Shown in pieces: positions 3,847 through 12,554 of a stretch of DNA of 22,577 nt. Every line of letters begins with the position of its first letter. Position 1 is the first letter of the stretch. Origin of the DNA: a virus; the IMG/VR virus record IMGVR_UViG_3300022910_000021, positions 1 to 22,577 of that record. One strand, written 5' to 3'. The position numbers were made by a program, and so were the translations under genes. A model generated the notes under the pieces. It saw only the letters and a program-made list of their open reading frames with translations, searched no databases and was not told the origin of the DNA.

Positions 3847-5766
3847 TCACAGCTGGAGCACCGTAATCAGACATAGTCCACCGAAGTTCGGTCGGTTCCT
3901 GCTGGGTGGTGTGTCTGAGATGAACTGCACGGTCCGGACCTGAGCCGAGTACGACTCGCCGTTGCGGAAGTCCTGAACCAGAATCTCGGACCTGCCCTGC
4001 TCGAGCCCTTCCAGTGCGGCGAGCTTGCGCGCGCCGTCGCCGATCTTGCCCGTCTTGTTCCCGTTGCGGTCTTCCTCGACGTCCTGAATCAGGACGGGGT
4101 ATCTGATCAGCCGCTGGATCCTGGGTAAAGGCGTCGCCTTTACCTGGAAAGAGTTCAAGGTCGGCGTAAGCAGACCATCGTCGCTGGAGTCCAGCGTCAG
4201 CAGAATCTGAGCGTGCGCCTGGCCAGTGTCAGCCACCGACTTCAGGGTCAGGTCTTCGTCCGTGTTGAAGGATCCGCCGAGGCGGATGATGAACTCCTCA
4301 ACGCCCTGAGCGTTCACGGTCGTCAGCGAGACGCCAGTCCCTTCCGGGATGGCAGCTCTGATCTTGGCACGGTTGAAGGCCTTCGGCTCCACTGTGCCGA
4401 ACCTGATCCGGCCGGACATGATGTAGCCGGTGTCTTCGTACAGCGTGGCCGACTGAAGGTAGAAGCCCTTGGCGAATGCTCCGATGGCGACGCGCTCGGT
4501 CGTGCCGAGGAAGGCCACCGACTGGACCTGGCCAGTCGTCTGGATGTTCGCGTCGTAGGCGTAGGCGAATCGCAGGTCGGAGACCTGCTGGCTGAGGTCG
4601 ATACGAGCACAGCCAGACATGCCGTCAATGCCCGCTTCAATACCCGCGTAAATGAATCGGTCGCGTGCACCGAAGCAGCGGACCGGATTCACAGTCTCAA
4701 TGATCAGCGGCCCGTACTGAACGGAACCGTCGACGTCCATCAAGCCGACGCGGACGCCACGAGTTGTGCCGATAGCGAGATAGGTAGAGAGATAGCTCTT
4801 AATAGAGTGTACTTCCTCGCCGGGAGGAAAGTCGGCTACCTGGCTTGCGCCGCCTACAGTGGGACTGGCGCCAGCAGCTCCGTCAGTAAGATTGAAACGG
4901 TAAATAAACCCGTAGCCATTAGAGTAGCCTGAAGCCAGAATGGCACCAGGCGCTTCCGCCACAGCGGTCCACGTCCAGTTCGCATCGGGGTGCTCGTAAA
5001 GTTTGGGAGTACTGCCATCGATCGTTCCGCTCGCCAGGGTAAGGTCGTAAAGGACATTCGCCTTCGAGGCGATGATGCGGGACTTGACCCACCACGGTCG
5101 AACGGCCGCGCCGGTCGATGCCCACAGAACGCTCAAGCTGGATCCGGTGGTGTCACCGGCGAGGATGCCAGCGGTAGAACCGGTGAGAACCTTCGAGCCT
5201 GCGACAACAGGCTCGGAGCCTGCGGTGCCGGTGTAGTCGGTCTTGGTCGTGCCGTCGTAGCGGCTCAGGGTCGTTCCTACGACCATGAACACCACATTGG
5301 TACCCGATACCTTGGCCGGGGTGCAGTAAGCGTTCTGGCCGCCACTGGCGGCCGTTACGAGAGGCGTCTTGTGGAGCAGCTTGGCTTCACCCTCGGTCCA
5401 GACGTCGACTCCGACCGAAGAGTCGTAGCGGTACTTCGTCACACCCTCGTTGCTGCCGGGTTCGTAGAAGTTGATTCCCGCTCCACGGTGCCACGACTCC
5501 TGGTCGCGCACCCACCACTGAGCCAAGGTCTGCTCGCCCGGCTCAGCGGACGTGTCGATCTGCTGGCGCCGGAAGTCAGCGGTCTCTCGCTGGTAAGGAT
5601 TCTGGTCACTGATAGCCAGCCGGAACGGAAGTTCCGCAATGGCGATATCAGCAAGGACTCCCTTGGAGATATAGATCGGGTTGGAGGTCCGACCCGAGAT
5701 GTGAGTCGGGATGGACTCACTGATATCCGGGTCGGTAGTCTCTAGGAAGCTACCCTCGAATACCAT
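3847..5766 (-). CDS. Tail protein, probable beta-rich nozzle/tail-hub type, 639 aa
   Basis: Long soluble protein with many repeated beta-strand and turn stretches between residues 120 and 460 (for example GTTLSRYDGTTK, SNGYGFIYRFNLTDG, YLAIGTTRGVRVGLMDVDG), which look like beta-propeller blades, then a beta-sandwich-like C-terminal part. The N-terminal 85 residues include Pro/Ile-rich strands and an RRQQID segment. Its size and place next to a connector-like gene and fibre genes fit a podoviral tail nozzle or central tail protein, an inference from context. ATG 5766 follows the upstream gene closely. No enzymatic motif seen. Confidence 0.75.
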   Translation of the reverse strand: MVFEGSFLETTDPDISESIPTHISGRTSNPIYISKGVLADIAIAELPFRLAISDQNPYQRETADFRRQQIDTSAEPGEQTLAQWWVRDQESWHRGAGINFYEPGSNEGVTKYRYDSSVGVDVWTEGEAKLLHKTPLVTAASGGQNAYCTPAKVSGTNVVFMVVGTTLSRYDGTTKTDYTGTAGSEPVVAGSKVLTGSTAGILAGDTTGSSLSVLWASTGAAVRPWWVKSRIIASKANVLYDLTLASGTIDGSTPKLYEHPDANWTWTAVAEAPGAILASGYSNGYGFIYRFNLTDGAAGASPTVGGASQVADFPPGEEVHSIKSYLSTYLAIGTTRGVRVGLMDVDGSVQYGPLIIETVNPVRCFGARDRFIYAGIEAGIDGMSGCARIDLSQQVSDLRFAYAYDANIQTTGQVQSVAFLGTTERVAIGAFAKGFYLQSATLYEDTGYIMSGRIRFGTVEPKAFNRAKIRAAIPEGTGVSLTTVNAQGVEEFIIRLGGSFNTDEDLTLKSVADTGQAHAQILLTLDSSDDGLLTPTLNSFQVKATPLPRIQRLIRYPVLIQDVEEDRNGNKTGKIGDGARKLAALEGLEQGRSEILVQDFRNGESYSAQVRTVQFISDTPPSRNRPNFGGLCLITVLQL

Positions 5767-5768
5767 GA

Positions 5769-6995
5769 TTACCCAATCGCAACAGTAGGAAGCATCTGAA
5801 TACCGATCCAGTGGACAGAGTAGGTCTCGTCGTCCGGCAGGGGATCACCCTGCGTCTGAAACACCCGGTAGGAAACGCTGGACGTCGTGACAATGCTCGC
5901 CATGTTGACAGCGACGCGACGCTTCGTCGTGCTCGCTTCCTTCTGCCGCACAGTCAGACAGATCACGGGGCCGATGTCGAAGCCGTACGGCGTAAGGTCG
6001 ATCGTCCCGAACTGGGACGACGCACCAGCACCGATGGTCACGGTGTCCACGCCAGCGTGGATCTTGAACGGGACGACGTTGGCGGCAGTGCCACCGTGGA
6101 ACAGTTGCCAGGAACCGGTCTGACCTTTGACGCCTGCGACCTGAGTCGCGGCAGGAGTCTGCACCACCAGAGGCGGGGCGGTGGTACCAGTAGCAGCCTG
6201 GACCGTCATGGCGCTGACGCCGGTATCGGTGTTCTTCGCCAACGAAGAGTCGGTGGTCGTCAGGTTCTTCAGCTGCGTATCAGCAGACACCGTGAGGTTT
6301 CCGCTGACGTTGGTGGACTTCGCCGTCAGCACGCCATCGAAGGCGATGGACGCCAGCTCGATGTCGGCCGCGTCGCGAGCCGAGAACAGCTTCGCGGTCT
6401 GAGCCGCTGCGCCCTTGGCGATCAGCGGAACCGTGCCTGCGGCACCCGCTGTGAACGTCGAAGAGTTCGTTCCGTCCACTCCGGGCGTAGAGATACGCCC
6501 AGTAGGTTTGATGCTGGCAAGGGTGGTCCCCGCGCTGTTCTGGATCTGTACCAGGTCCGCCGTCTGGACGACGGCGTTCTTCACCTTCAGCGGAGTGTGA
6601 TCAGTGTTGGCGATGAAGGTCTTGTTGTCCAGCGACTGGACGGCGTCCACGCCTGCGAGCTCGCCGTCCACACCGTGGACGTCAACCTCCTGGTTGATGT
6701 GCTCAGCCGGTTCGCGGAAGTCGCGAGCCGTTGCCATGTGGCGCACAGTGGCGCCAGCATCATGCGGGCTGGCAGCAGTTCCGTCCACACCACGGACCAC
6801 GGTCAGGTTCAAGCCGACGACCGCAGTGACGGTGACGGCTTCCTCAACAGTCCGAGCCGGGTCGATGACCAGCGTGAACGGAGCAGTGGGGAAACCCGTG
6901 GTTTCCGTCACAGTAATGACGGTAGCGGATCCGTTGACGGAACCGGTCAGCGTGGTCGCTCGCGCGACCGAAGAGTAATTCCGGTTCGATGCCAT
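5769..6995 (-). CDS. Tail fibre / minor tail protein, 408 aa
   Basis: The N-terminal 100 residues contain beta-strand repeats ending in GATVRHMATARDFREPAEHI, a signature I associate with the N-terminal attachment region of actinobacteriophage tail fibres. The middle (130-300) is Ala/Thr/Val-rich and fibrous with a degenerate repeat (GAAGTVPLIAKGAAAQTAKL, FSARDAADIELASIAFDG). The end (300-408) is a compact beta domain with Trp/His/Tyr residues, likely the receptor-binding tip. Its ATG is coupled to the upstream gene's stop at 6995. Likely a trimeric fibre; the receptor cannot be predicted. Confidence 0.8.
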   Translation of the reverse strand: MASNRNYSSVARATTLTGSVNGSATVITVTETTGFPTAPFTLVIDPARTVEEAVTVTAVVGLNLTVVRGVDGTAASPHDAGATVRHMATARDFREPAEHINQEVDVHGVDGELAGVDAVQSLDNKTFIANTDHTPLKVKNAVVQTADLVQIQNSAGTTLASIKPTGRISTPGVDGTNSSTFTAGAAGTVPLIAKGAAAQTAKLFSARDAADIELASIAFDGVLTAKSTNVSGNLTVSADTQLKNLTTTDSSLAKNTDTGVSAMTVQAATGTTAPPLVVQTPAATQVAGVKGQTGSWQLFHGGTAANVVPFKIHAGVDTVTIGAGASSQFGTIDLTPYGFDIGPVICLTVRQKEASTTKRRVAVNMASIVTTSSVSYRVFQTQGDPLPDDETYSVHWIGIQMLPTVAIG

Positions 6996-7891
6996 CAGCG
7001 AGTCCTATGTGATCTGGTCGGGTACCGGTCGAGTAGTGCTCGCCGTTCTTGGTCCAGCCTCAGCTGGTACTGCTGCCGGATGGCGCTGGCGACCTGAGTC
7101 GCATTGCCGACAGGCTTGTTGTTGTCAAGCGCATCCGATGGAACAGTCTCTACGGGAAGTCGCGCCGAGTCCTGCCAGGGCAGCAGTCTGGCAGCAGTAC
7201 CGAGAACAACGACGTCCCGGCAGGACGCGGCCAGGCCACTAAACGTAAAGACGGACTCGGGAAGCGATAAAGCTTTCGGCAAGGTAGCGTAGACGACGTG
7301 GAGTTTCTCGTTCGCGCCTAGCGGCTCTCCGATCAGGAGAGACCTGCCGGTGGGAAAGTCCACCGAGTTAGCACTGAAGGTGGTCTCCCACGACTTCACG
7401 GTGGACCAGGCGTCAGGGTAGGCGTACCTGCGCTCAACAGAAAGAACGCGCTCGCAGTCTGCTGGCAGTTCGTACTGCCAGGTGGATCCGCCAGTCACCA
7501 ATTCGACCGTAGCCACACCGAACAGCTGCGGGTACAGCGACTTGATGGTGTTGTTGATCTCGCGTGCGACAGCAGCGCGAGGCCAGGTAGGAGCAACCCA
7601 TACAGGAACACCGGCTGCGTGAGCAGCAGCAGTGGTTCCCTTGAATCCCCGGCCGAAAGCCGGGATGGTAATAGTCCCGTTGTCCGCTGAGGTGACGTAG
7701 ATGATTTCTTCGTCGATCTCTATCAGTCCACGGGAAATGCTGTCCGTGTCGTCGACCTGCATAGTCAGGTCGGTTCCGAGCATGTCCGAGGTCAGCGTAA
7801 CGACCTGGTCGTTCGCGGTGCCGTACCCCTGAAGGGACGTGATAACCTCGTCAATCAATGACGAGAATGTGTCGATCGTAGGATACGGCAC
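6995..7891 (-). CDS. Connector-like / tail-adaptor structural protein, 298 aa
   Basis: Residues 1-100 are beta-rich, with GLIEIDEEIIYVTSADNGTI and a RGFKGTTAAAHAAGVPVWV segment related in style to the N-terminus of the neighbouring fibre. Residues 100-298 are helical with AREINNTIKSLYPQLFGV, ELPADCERVLSVERRY and a C-terminal RQQYQLRLDQERRAL helix. This architecture, an early helix followed by AD.ERVLSVE and a beta domain, is what I recall for head-to-tail adaptor or connector proteins of actinobacteriophages. Function inferred from pattern and neighbours. Start ATG 7891, 9 bases after the previous stop. Confidence 0.65.
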   Translation of the reverse strand: MPYPTIDTFSSLIDEVITSLQGYGTANDQVVTLTSDMLGTDLTMQVDDTDSISRGLIEIDEEIIYVTSADNGTITIPAFGRGFKGTTAAAHAAGVPVWVAPTWPRAAVAREINNTIKSLYPQLFGVATVELVTGGSTWQYELPADCERVLSVERRYAYPDAWSTVKSWETTFSANSVDFPTGRSLLIGEPLGANEKLHVVYATLPKALSLPESVFTFSGLAASCRDVVVLGTAARLLPWQDSARLPVETVPSDALDNNKPVGNATQVASAIRQQYQLRLDQERRALLDRYPTRSHRTR

Positions 7892-7900
7892 TTCTTCTCC

Positions 7901-8158
7901 TTAGCCGAGGTCGGACATGTTGGTAACCATTTCGGCTACCCGCTCCGAACGGTCCATCTCTTTGTGCGTGGTGCCGATCGGGTTGATGCCGGACGCTTCC
8001 ATCGAACGGAAACGTTCGAGCTCGCCGTCCCACTTCTTCTGCTTGGTGTAGTCCTGGCCGTTCACACTGTTCGCGTACGCCACCCGCATACCGGAATCCC
8101 GGCAGCAGGCAGCGTACGACGAGTGGTCCTTGGTGCGGCAGCCTGAGCGGCAGCTCAC
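7901..8158 (-). CDS. Cys-rich phage protein, 85 aa
   Basis: GTG 8158 overlaps the holin stop in a GTGA junction. The N-terminus MSCRSGCRTKDHSSYAACCR holds four cysteines and a His in 20 residues, probably a small metal- or disulfide-stabilised unit. The remainder is charged and helical (KKWDGELERFRSMEASGINPIGTTHKEMDRSERVAEMV). From memory, actinobacteriophages often carry a small protein opening with SGC.T.DH.SY..C.R near their virion genes; its function is not known to me. Position between the holin and the connector-like gene suggests a structural or assembly role. Confidence 0.75.
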   Translation of the reverse strand: MSCRSGCRTKDHSSYAACCRDSGMRVAYANSVNGQDYTKQKKWDGELERFRSMEASGINPIGTTHKEMDRSERVAEMVTNMSDLG

Positions 8159-8370
8159 TCGGTGAAGGCAGGCGACTCGGGGTCGCCTACCTGCTTGGCG
8201 AGGAAGCCCTTCACGACGGCCAGTGCCGCAGGAATGGCCGCAAGGGCGACGCCCTTGAGGAAGCTGACGTCGAGGTAGTCGGCACCATCAGCCAGCAGCA
8301 GGGTCACTGCGCTGTACAGGTACGAGACCACGACGTTCTCGATGAGCTTGGAGGTGAACGAGCTGTTCAT
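8155..8370 (-). CDS. Holin, r1t-like, 71 aa
   Basis: Two hydrophobic segments, about residues 13-30 (VVVSYLYSAVTLLLA) and 40-60 (VALAAIPAALAVVKGFLA), are separated by a short polar turn, with a charged C-terminus KQVGDPESPAF. The second segment followed by VGDPESP is the hallmark of the r1t holin family. Holins accumulate in the inner membrane and open it at a set time so the endolysin or proton leak can end the cycle. It lies two genes downstream of the endolysin with 4-base overlaps on both sides, forming a compact lysis cassette. Confidence 0.85.
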   Translation of the reverse strand: MNSSFTSKLIENVVVSYLYSAVTLLLADGADYLDVSFLKGVALAAIPAALAVVKGFLAKQVGDPESPAFTE

Positions 8371-8705
8371 TCTTTGTCCTTTAAACTAGACCGTGCATGG
8401 TCCTGGATGTGGGTGTCGACCTTGTCCTCGATCCGGCGAGTGTCCTTGCGGACTTCGCAGATCAATTCCTTGATCTCGGCAAGCGAATCCTTGGTGCCCT
8501 TGGCGAATCCGTTGGAGATGGGTTTAACACCTTCAGCGGCAATGGCAGCAGTTTGCTTGGCGTCTTCCAGCTTTGCCTTGATACCTTTGTAGCCCAGCCA
8601 TGCGGTGAACCAGAATCCGCCTTGCACCAGGAGCAGAGTCGCCCACCGGTACAAGACGTCAGACTGGGCACCGCCGACTAACCAATCAATCGGGTCGGCA
8701 ATCAC
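8367..8705 (-). CDS. Membrane protein of the lysis cassette, 112 aa
   Basis: GTG 8705 overlaps the endolysin stop (GTGA), and its own stop overlaps the holin start (ATGA). An N-terminal amphipathic or hydrophobic region, about residues 15-40 (VLYRWATLLLVQGGFWFTAWLGY), is followed by a long charged helix (KAKLEDAKQTAAIAAEG... LICEVRKDTRRIEDKVDTHI) that can form a coiled coil. This layout resembles the DUF2746-type actinobacteriophage proteins found beside endolysin and holin; I am not certain of the match. It may be a second holin, an antiholin or an accessory lysis protein. Confidence 0.75.
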   Translation of the reverse strand: MIADPIDWLVGGAQSDVLYRWATLLLVQGGFWFTAWLGYKGIKAKLEDAKQTAAIAAEGVKPISNGFAKGTKDSLAEIKELICEVRKDTRRIEDKVDTHIQDHARSSLKDKE

Positions 8706-9520
8706 GCCTTCGGCTTAGCAGCCTTCGCCACTGCAATCCCATTCGCGGAGAGAGCAGTGCTGATAGCGTCCAGCTTCGCATTGACCAGCTTGAAGTCCTC
8801 ATCGACCTCACGCCGCAGGCGAGCAACGCTCGGAGGGAACCGAACGATCTCGTCGTACGACTTCTTGTCGCCAGGCTCAAGGTCCGGGTCCGCGTACGCG
8901 CGGACGTCAGCCTCGGTCAGTTCGTGCTTGTCAGAAAAACTCACGTCGTCATCATCCTCTGTGGTGGCTTCGTCCGGGAGCACTGCCCTCCGGACTCGAG
9001 TGCGGAACGAATCCATGCTGAAGCTAGGATCCGACTTGCGCCCGGGAGGGGCGCAGGTTTCCTTATGTCCTCGGACATCGGCCACTGCTAGACCGAACTC
9101 TTCAATCAGCGCCTTGCACAGCTTGGCGTACGAATCCATCTGCTTCTCGGGCCAGTCGCCCGGAGTTCCGGGAACGCCCACAGCCTCAGCCTCAATGCCG
9201 ATTGCGTGGATCTTCTCGTAGTCCACGGAGCGAGACTCGCCAGCGTGGTTGGCCGAGCCAGCCGCGAAGACGTAGATGGTTCCGCTACGGCCAATGCCGT
9301 ACTGTGCCAGCGGACCAGGAAGGTCCGCACCACGGCCATTCAGCACCGTGTTGAAGCTGGGGTAGTCGCCCTTCGCACCGCCGTTAGCGGTGTGATGGCA
9401 GGTAATGGTTCGCACGTCCGACATCAGCTGCGGGCGGGTGCGGGTGCGCCAGCCAGGAACCTCGACAACCGGGTAACCGGTTCGCCGGGCGACCCTGGCT
9501 AGGCCTGTGTACATGGTCAT
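8702..9520 (-). CDS. Endolysin: N-acetylmuramoyl-L-alanine amidase (Amidase_2), 272 aa
   Basis: The zinc amidase fold is evident: TITCHHTANGG (His42/43), NHAGESRS near 91, and GHKETCAPPGRKSDPSF with His152, Lys162 and Asp164. These match the zinc ligands (His, His, Asp) and the catalytic Lys of amidase type 2. The enzyme cuts the amide bond between muramic acid and the stem peptide. Residues 190-272 form an acidic linker and a charged helix, possibly a wall-binding or oligomerisation tail. The frame is open to 9568, but ATG 9520 is preferred: it overlaps the upstream stop as ATGA, and MTMYTGLARVAR begins the domain. It has no signal peptide, so holin release is expected. Confidence 0.93.
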   Translation of the reverse strand: MTMYTGLARVARRTGYPVVEVPGWRTRTRPQLMSDVRTITCHHTANGGAKGDYPSFNTVLNGRGADLPGPLAQYGIGRSGTIYVFAAGSANHAGESRSVDYEKIHAIGIEAEAVGVPGTPGDWPEKQMDSYAKLCKALIEEFGLAVADVRGHKETCAPPGRKSDPSFSMDSFRTRVRRAVLPDEATTEDDDDVSFSDKHELTEADVRAYADPDLEPGDKKSYDEIVRFPPSVARLRREVDEDFKLVNAKLDAISTALSANGIAVAKAAKPKA

Positions 9521-10974
9521 GTGGATTCCTCTATGTGTTCGTCTGGATCGGGAGCTTCCGTTACCCACTGGCCGTAGCCAGCGGCTCGAAGCCGGAAGGC
9601 TTCGGCCTTGGTGACCCGGTAGGTCCGACCGCCAATGTAGGCAGCATCAGCTGCCGTCACCTGCTCTGCCGACGGCTCGTCGATCTGCTGATACGACTCT
9701 CCGTACCGAAGGATCGAGATGCCTCGGTCCAGGTACATCCGCGACCAGAGGCCGTGACGTCCAGCCCAGCGCTCGCGGATTGTCGGCGTGGTGAAGAAGT
9801 AGATCAGGCCAGAGTCAGCGATGACTGTGGCATCAAAGGCCTGGCCGAGAGCCTCAGCCAGAACAGCTGAAGCATCAGTTGCTGCCAGCACGACCGAGAC
9901 GGTCGCGTCGAACGCTTCACCCAGGGCGGGTGCCACCGAAGGCGGCGACGTCCCGTTGATCAGAACCAGGGCATTGAATGCCTGGCCCGTAGCAGCGGCC
10001 AGCTGAGCGCTGACCGTGACCATGCTGGTTCCAGCAATGGTCGCGTCGTAAGCGGAGCCGGTAGCTCCAGCGACCAGAGGTCCAGGGCCAACCATCGGTA
10101 CGGCGTCAAACGCCTCACCGACCGCTACGAGCGCAGAAACGAGCTGGTCCACTGAATACGACGTACCCGCGATGAACGGCGCTGAGCCGGTCGCCTGAGC
10201 CGTCGTAGGCTCAACGGTGATGCTGATCGAGCTAGGCGCTCCAGCAGGAGCGGCGTCAGGCGTGGTGCCTACTGCCTCAGCCGTAGCAGGAAATGCCGAC
10301 AGGTTCGGGCTGGTCGGCCCGAGGCCAGAGCCAGCCTGGTCGGAATGTCGCCAGTCGTCAGCACGGTACAGCGAGAAGTTGGAGATCGCCGAAGACGCGG
10401 GCTTGCCGAAGCGGAAGATCTGGACAGTGCCGGTCGTGGTGCCAGTAGTTACCGTCGTCGACAGGAGAGACGTCAGCGAATCCGCCAAGAAGACCTGGGC
10501 GGCGAGGTTGGTGGCTCCTGTCGAACCGTAGTTCGACCCTTGCCATTCGGCTCGATACCAGTTCCCTGGGGTTAAGACCCCAGCGGTAAACGTCGAGGTA
10601 ATCGTTCCAGCTGCCACCCGAATCTGACCGGTGGTCGAGATGAACAAGCCACCAGAAGAACCGCCCGCTGCGTATCTGATGTCCACCAGCTGATGCGTGA
10701 CGTCCGGGTGAGCTGGGTAGTAGAAGTAGATCGAGTCCTGGAACGCTGACGTTCCAGCTCCCTGGTCGAATGCTATGAACTGAGTCGTTGCGTTCGGCTG
10801 AGTGAACAGGATGGACATGCCACCCCGGTAGACGTTCACATTCGAGAATGTGACCGCACCACCAGAGCCATTGACGACCGTGGAGAAAGCATCGCCGGAG
10901 AAACCACCAGAGTTGGCGGTCGTCACGGTAACGCCGTTGGTACCACCTTCGGCGTTATTGGAGAGGATGGTCAT
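9517..10974 (-). CDS. Composite fibre/structural protein: lectin-like domain, repeats, conserved C-terminus, 485 aa
   Basis: Residues 1-205 are beta-rich with the look of a LamG/concanavalin-like jelly roll (FQDSIYFYYPAHPD, NWYRAEWQGSNYG, FRFGKPASSAISNFSLYR). Residues 225-395 contain about seven imperfect repeats of 19-27 residues with core A-x-G-x-A-[FY]-[DN]-A (GEAFDA, GSAYDA, GQAFNA, GEAFDA, GQAFDA). Residues 395-485 (TTPTIRERWAGRHGLWSRMY, RGISILRYGE, YIGGRTYRVTKAEA, LRAAGYGQW) match a C-terminal block I recall from actinobacteriophage tail proteins. Carbohydrate binding at the virion surface is likely. Start ATG 10974 overlaps the previous stop. Confidence 0.75.
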   Translation of the reverse strand: MTILSNNAEGGTNGVTVTTANSGGFSGDAFSTVVNGSGGAVTFSNVNVYRGGMSILFTQPNATTQFIAFDQGAGTSAFQDSIYFYYPAHPDVTHQLVDIRYAAGGSSGGLFISTTGQIRVAAGTITSTFTAGVLTPGNWYRAEWQGSNYGSTGATNLAAQVFLADSLTSLLSTTVTTGTTTGTVQIFRFGKPASSAISNFSLYRADDWRHSDQAGSGLGPTSPNLSAFPATAEAVGTTPDAAPAGAPSSISITVEPTTAQATGSAPFIAGTSYSVDQLVSALVAVGEAFDAVPMVGPGPLVAGATGSAYDATIAGTSMVTVSAQLAAATGQAFNALVLINGTSPPSVAPALGEAFDATVSVVLAATDASAVLAEALGQAFDATVIADSGLIYFFTTPTIRERWAGRHGLWSRMYLDRGISILRYGESYQQIDEPSAEQVTAADAAYIGGRTYRVTKAEAFRLRAAGYGQWVTEAPDPDEHIEEST

Positions 10975-12068
10975 TACGTCCTCACCGTGATTAGTGAACG
11001 ATCGTCCATGTAGTAGTTCGCGTCAGGCCCAGTCGTCGGGCAGTCAACCGCTCCAGCCCAACCAGCAAGGAATGCCAGGGTGTAGGTGGTGTTGCCACCG
11101 GAGCCCTGCGTGCCTTGTGTGCGGTCGAACTTGTTGCGCTTGAAGCTGCCGAGGTTGACTCCACCACCAGGGTTGGAGTTGCCTCCACCGTTGACGGCGT
11201 AGTTTCCTCCGTAGACCCAGTTGTCCTCGAAGACGAAGTCGGCGGAATATCCGCTGGTCGCGTTGATCATCAGAGCAGCGATGTCGTCCGTGTTGTAACG
11301 TCCGGTCGCAGCCGTACCTGATCCCCGGTCGGGGATCGTTTGGTTGGGACCGTTAAGAGCATCGCCCAGCGAATTAAGAGCAACCGTGGTATACGGTTCT
11401 ACCAGCGGGTTGGTCACCATCCAGTGACCCTTCTGCCTGGCGTACTGAGCGTCAATCGTGTTACCACGGATGACGGTACCGAGACCACCGAACTGCTGGA
11501 TGATATCGTTATGCGTCTCAGTGTCCGACGGGTGAACGGTGCCGCCTGCGGCAGCAGTCCACCACACCGGATCGTGCAACCAGCACTGCTCTACCACGAC
11601 GCCCGTCTGATACGGGCGATTCGCAGCGGGAATGCTGGAGTTGACGATATTCAGAATGTCAGTGGTGCCGTACACGTTACAGCGGCGCAGTGTGTAGTCG
11701 TGACCGTAAACGCCACCCCAGGTATAGTGAGGGTTCAGCGTGTAGATCGTGCAGTCCTCGAAGACTGCATTGCTGACGGCTGCGTTGGTGCAGCCGACGA
11801 CGCCAGACGCTGGCGTCGTGTTACCCTGAATCTCACAGTTGATGACTGTGACATTGGCGGCTGTGATCGACAGCCGACCGAGGATTGTCTTGTCTCTGTA
11901 GACCTGATTAGGAGTAGAGAGAGTGACGTTCCCAGGGACGGTGACCCGGGGAATTCCAGGAAGGACGCCGGTATTACTAGGACCCGGCTGATCAACACCC
12001 AAGATCAGCTGATCCCGACTGGTGATAGCCGGAGGAATCGACCACCGATTAAGGACGCTGATCGGCAC
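10974..12068 (-). CDS. Tail spike-like right-handed beta-helix protein, 364 aa
   Basis: After a short N-terminal attachment part, residues 55-300 show the repeated short strands and Asn/Val/Ile/Cys ladder of a pectate-lyase-type beta-helix (LSITAANVTVINCEIQGNT, SNAVFEDCTIYT, YTLRRCNVYGT, GVVVEQCWLHD, TVIRGNTIDA, FVFEDNWVYGG). HPSDTETHNDIIQQFGG (about 178-194) is the HND-type motif seen in beta-helix phage proteins and may line a saccharide-binding or cleaving groove. No catalytic residues can be assigned. Start GTG 12068 with AGGAG upstream. Likely binds or depolymerises host surface glycans. Confidence 0.85.
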   Translation of the reverse strand: MPISVLNRWSIPPAITSRDQLILGVDQPGPSNTGVLPGIPRVTVPGNVTLSTPNQVYRDKTILGRLSITAANVTVINCEIQGNTTPASGVVGCTNAAVSNAVFEDCTIYTLNPHYTWGGVYGHDYTLRRCNVYGTTDILNIVNSSIPAANRPYQTGVVVEQCWLHDPVWWTAAAGGTVHPSDTETHNDIIQQFGGLGTVIRGNTIDAQYARQKGHWMVTNPLVEPYTTVALNSLGDALNGPNQTIPDRGSGTAATGRYNTDDIAALMINATSGYSADFVFEDNWVYGGNYAVNGGGNSNPGGGVNLGSFKRNKFDRTQGTQGSGGNTTYTLAFLAGWAGAVDCPTTGPDANYYMDDRSLITVRT

Positions 12069-12077
12069 GGAGGACTC

Positions 12078-12554
12078 CTAGAGTGTGAAGCGCATGATTC
12101 CAGAAGCGGACCACACAACGGTGAACGTGCCATTGACCACGGTGTTGGATCCACCGAAGTAGTTGTAGCAAACGCCCTGGTCTGCCACGGGCGTGGTCAG
12201 CGTGTCGTCGTAGACGAGACAGCCGTACACACCAGCAAGGTCAGCCGCAGAGCCGGACGCGGTGTCTGCCGCGTCGAACATGACGACGCCAGCGGTAGCG
12301 ACGTCGACCACGACGGACGAGAGAGTGACACCACCCTGCGCCCACTGGCCGGTCTCGTACTGCTCGTTGGCAGTCAGCCACTGGCTCGATGTCGCGTTGT
12401 ACGCGGACAGTGCAGCCGTGGTGTTCTGGTCCGGCGTGATGGCGTTGGTATACAACGCCACCTTGAAGGTGTCAGCATTCAGGTCGAACGGTGCGGTACG
12501 GTTGAGCGAGTCGGCCACATAGGGCCGGAAAATCTTAGAAGCGGTCCAGGCCAT
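12078..12554 (-). CDS. Small virion structural protein, 158 aa
   Basis: Opens MAWTASKIFRPYVADSLN, then FKVALYTNAITPDQNTTAA, QYETGQWAQGGVTLSS and a C-terminal beta segment VNGTFTVVWSASGIMRFTL. The MAW..K.F..YV.D and VALY.N.ITPD pieces are ones I associate with a widespread small actinobacteriophage structural protein near the capsid gene. It is predicted to be a beta-sandwich, possibly a capsid decoration or head-tail completion protein. ATG 12554 is coupled to the upstream stop (TAATG). No catalytic features. Confidence 0.75.
   Translation of the reverse strand: MAWTASKIFRPYVADSLNRTAPFDLNADTFKVALYTNAITPDQNTTAALSAYNATSSQWLTANEQYETGQWAQGGVTLSSVVVDVATAGVVMFDAADTASGSAADLAGVYGCLVYDDTLTTPVADQGVCYNYFGGSNTVVNGTFTVVWSASGIMRFTL

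Noticed and set aside
4213-4932. Plus-strand open frame of 239 codons opposite the nozzle-like gene
   Set aside because: Antisense shadow of a long structural gene, with composition typical of reversed GC-rich coding.
5811-7097. Long plus-strand open frame (428 codons) opposite the fibre gene
   Set aside because: It is Arg/Gly/His-rich antisense of a well-supported tail protein, has no domain and no ribosome site, and arises from GC-rich codon bias.
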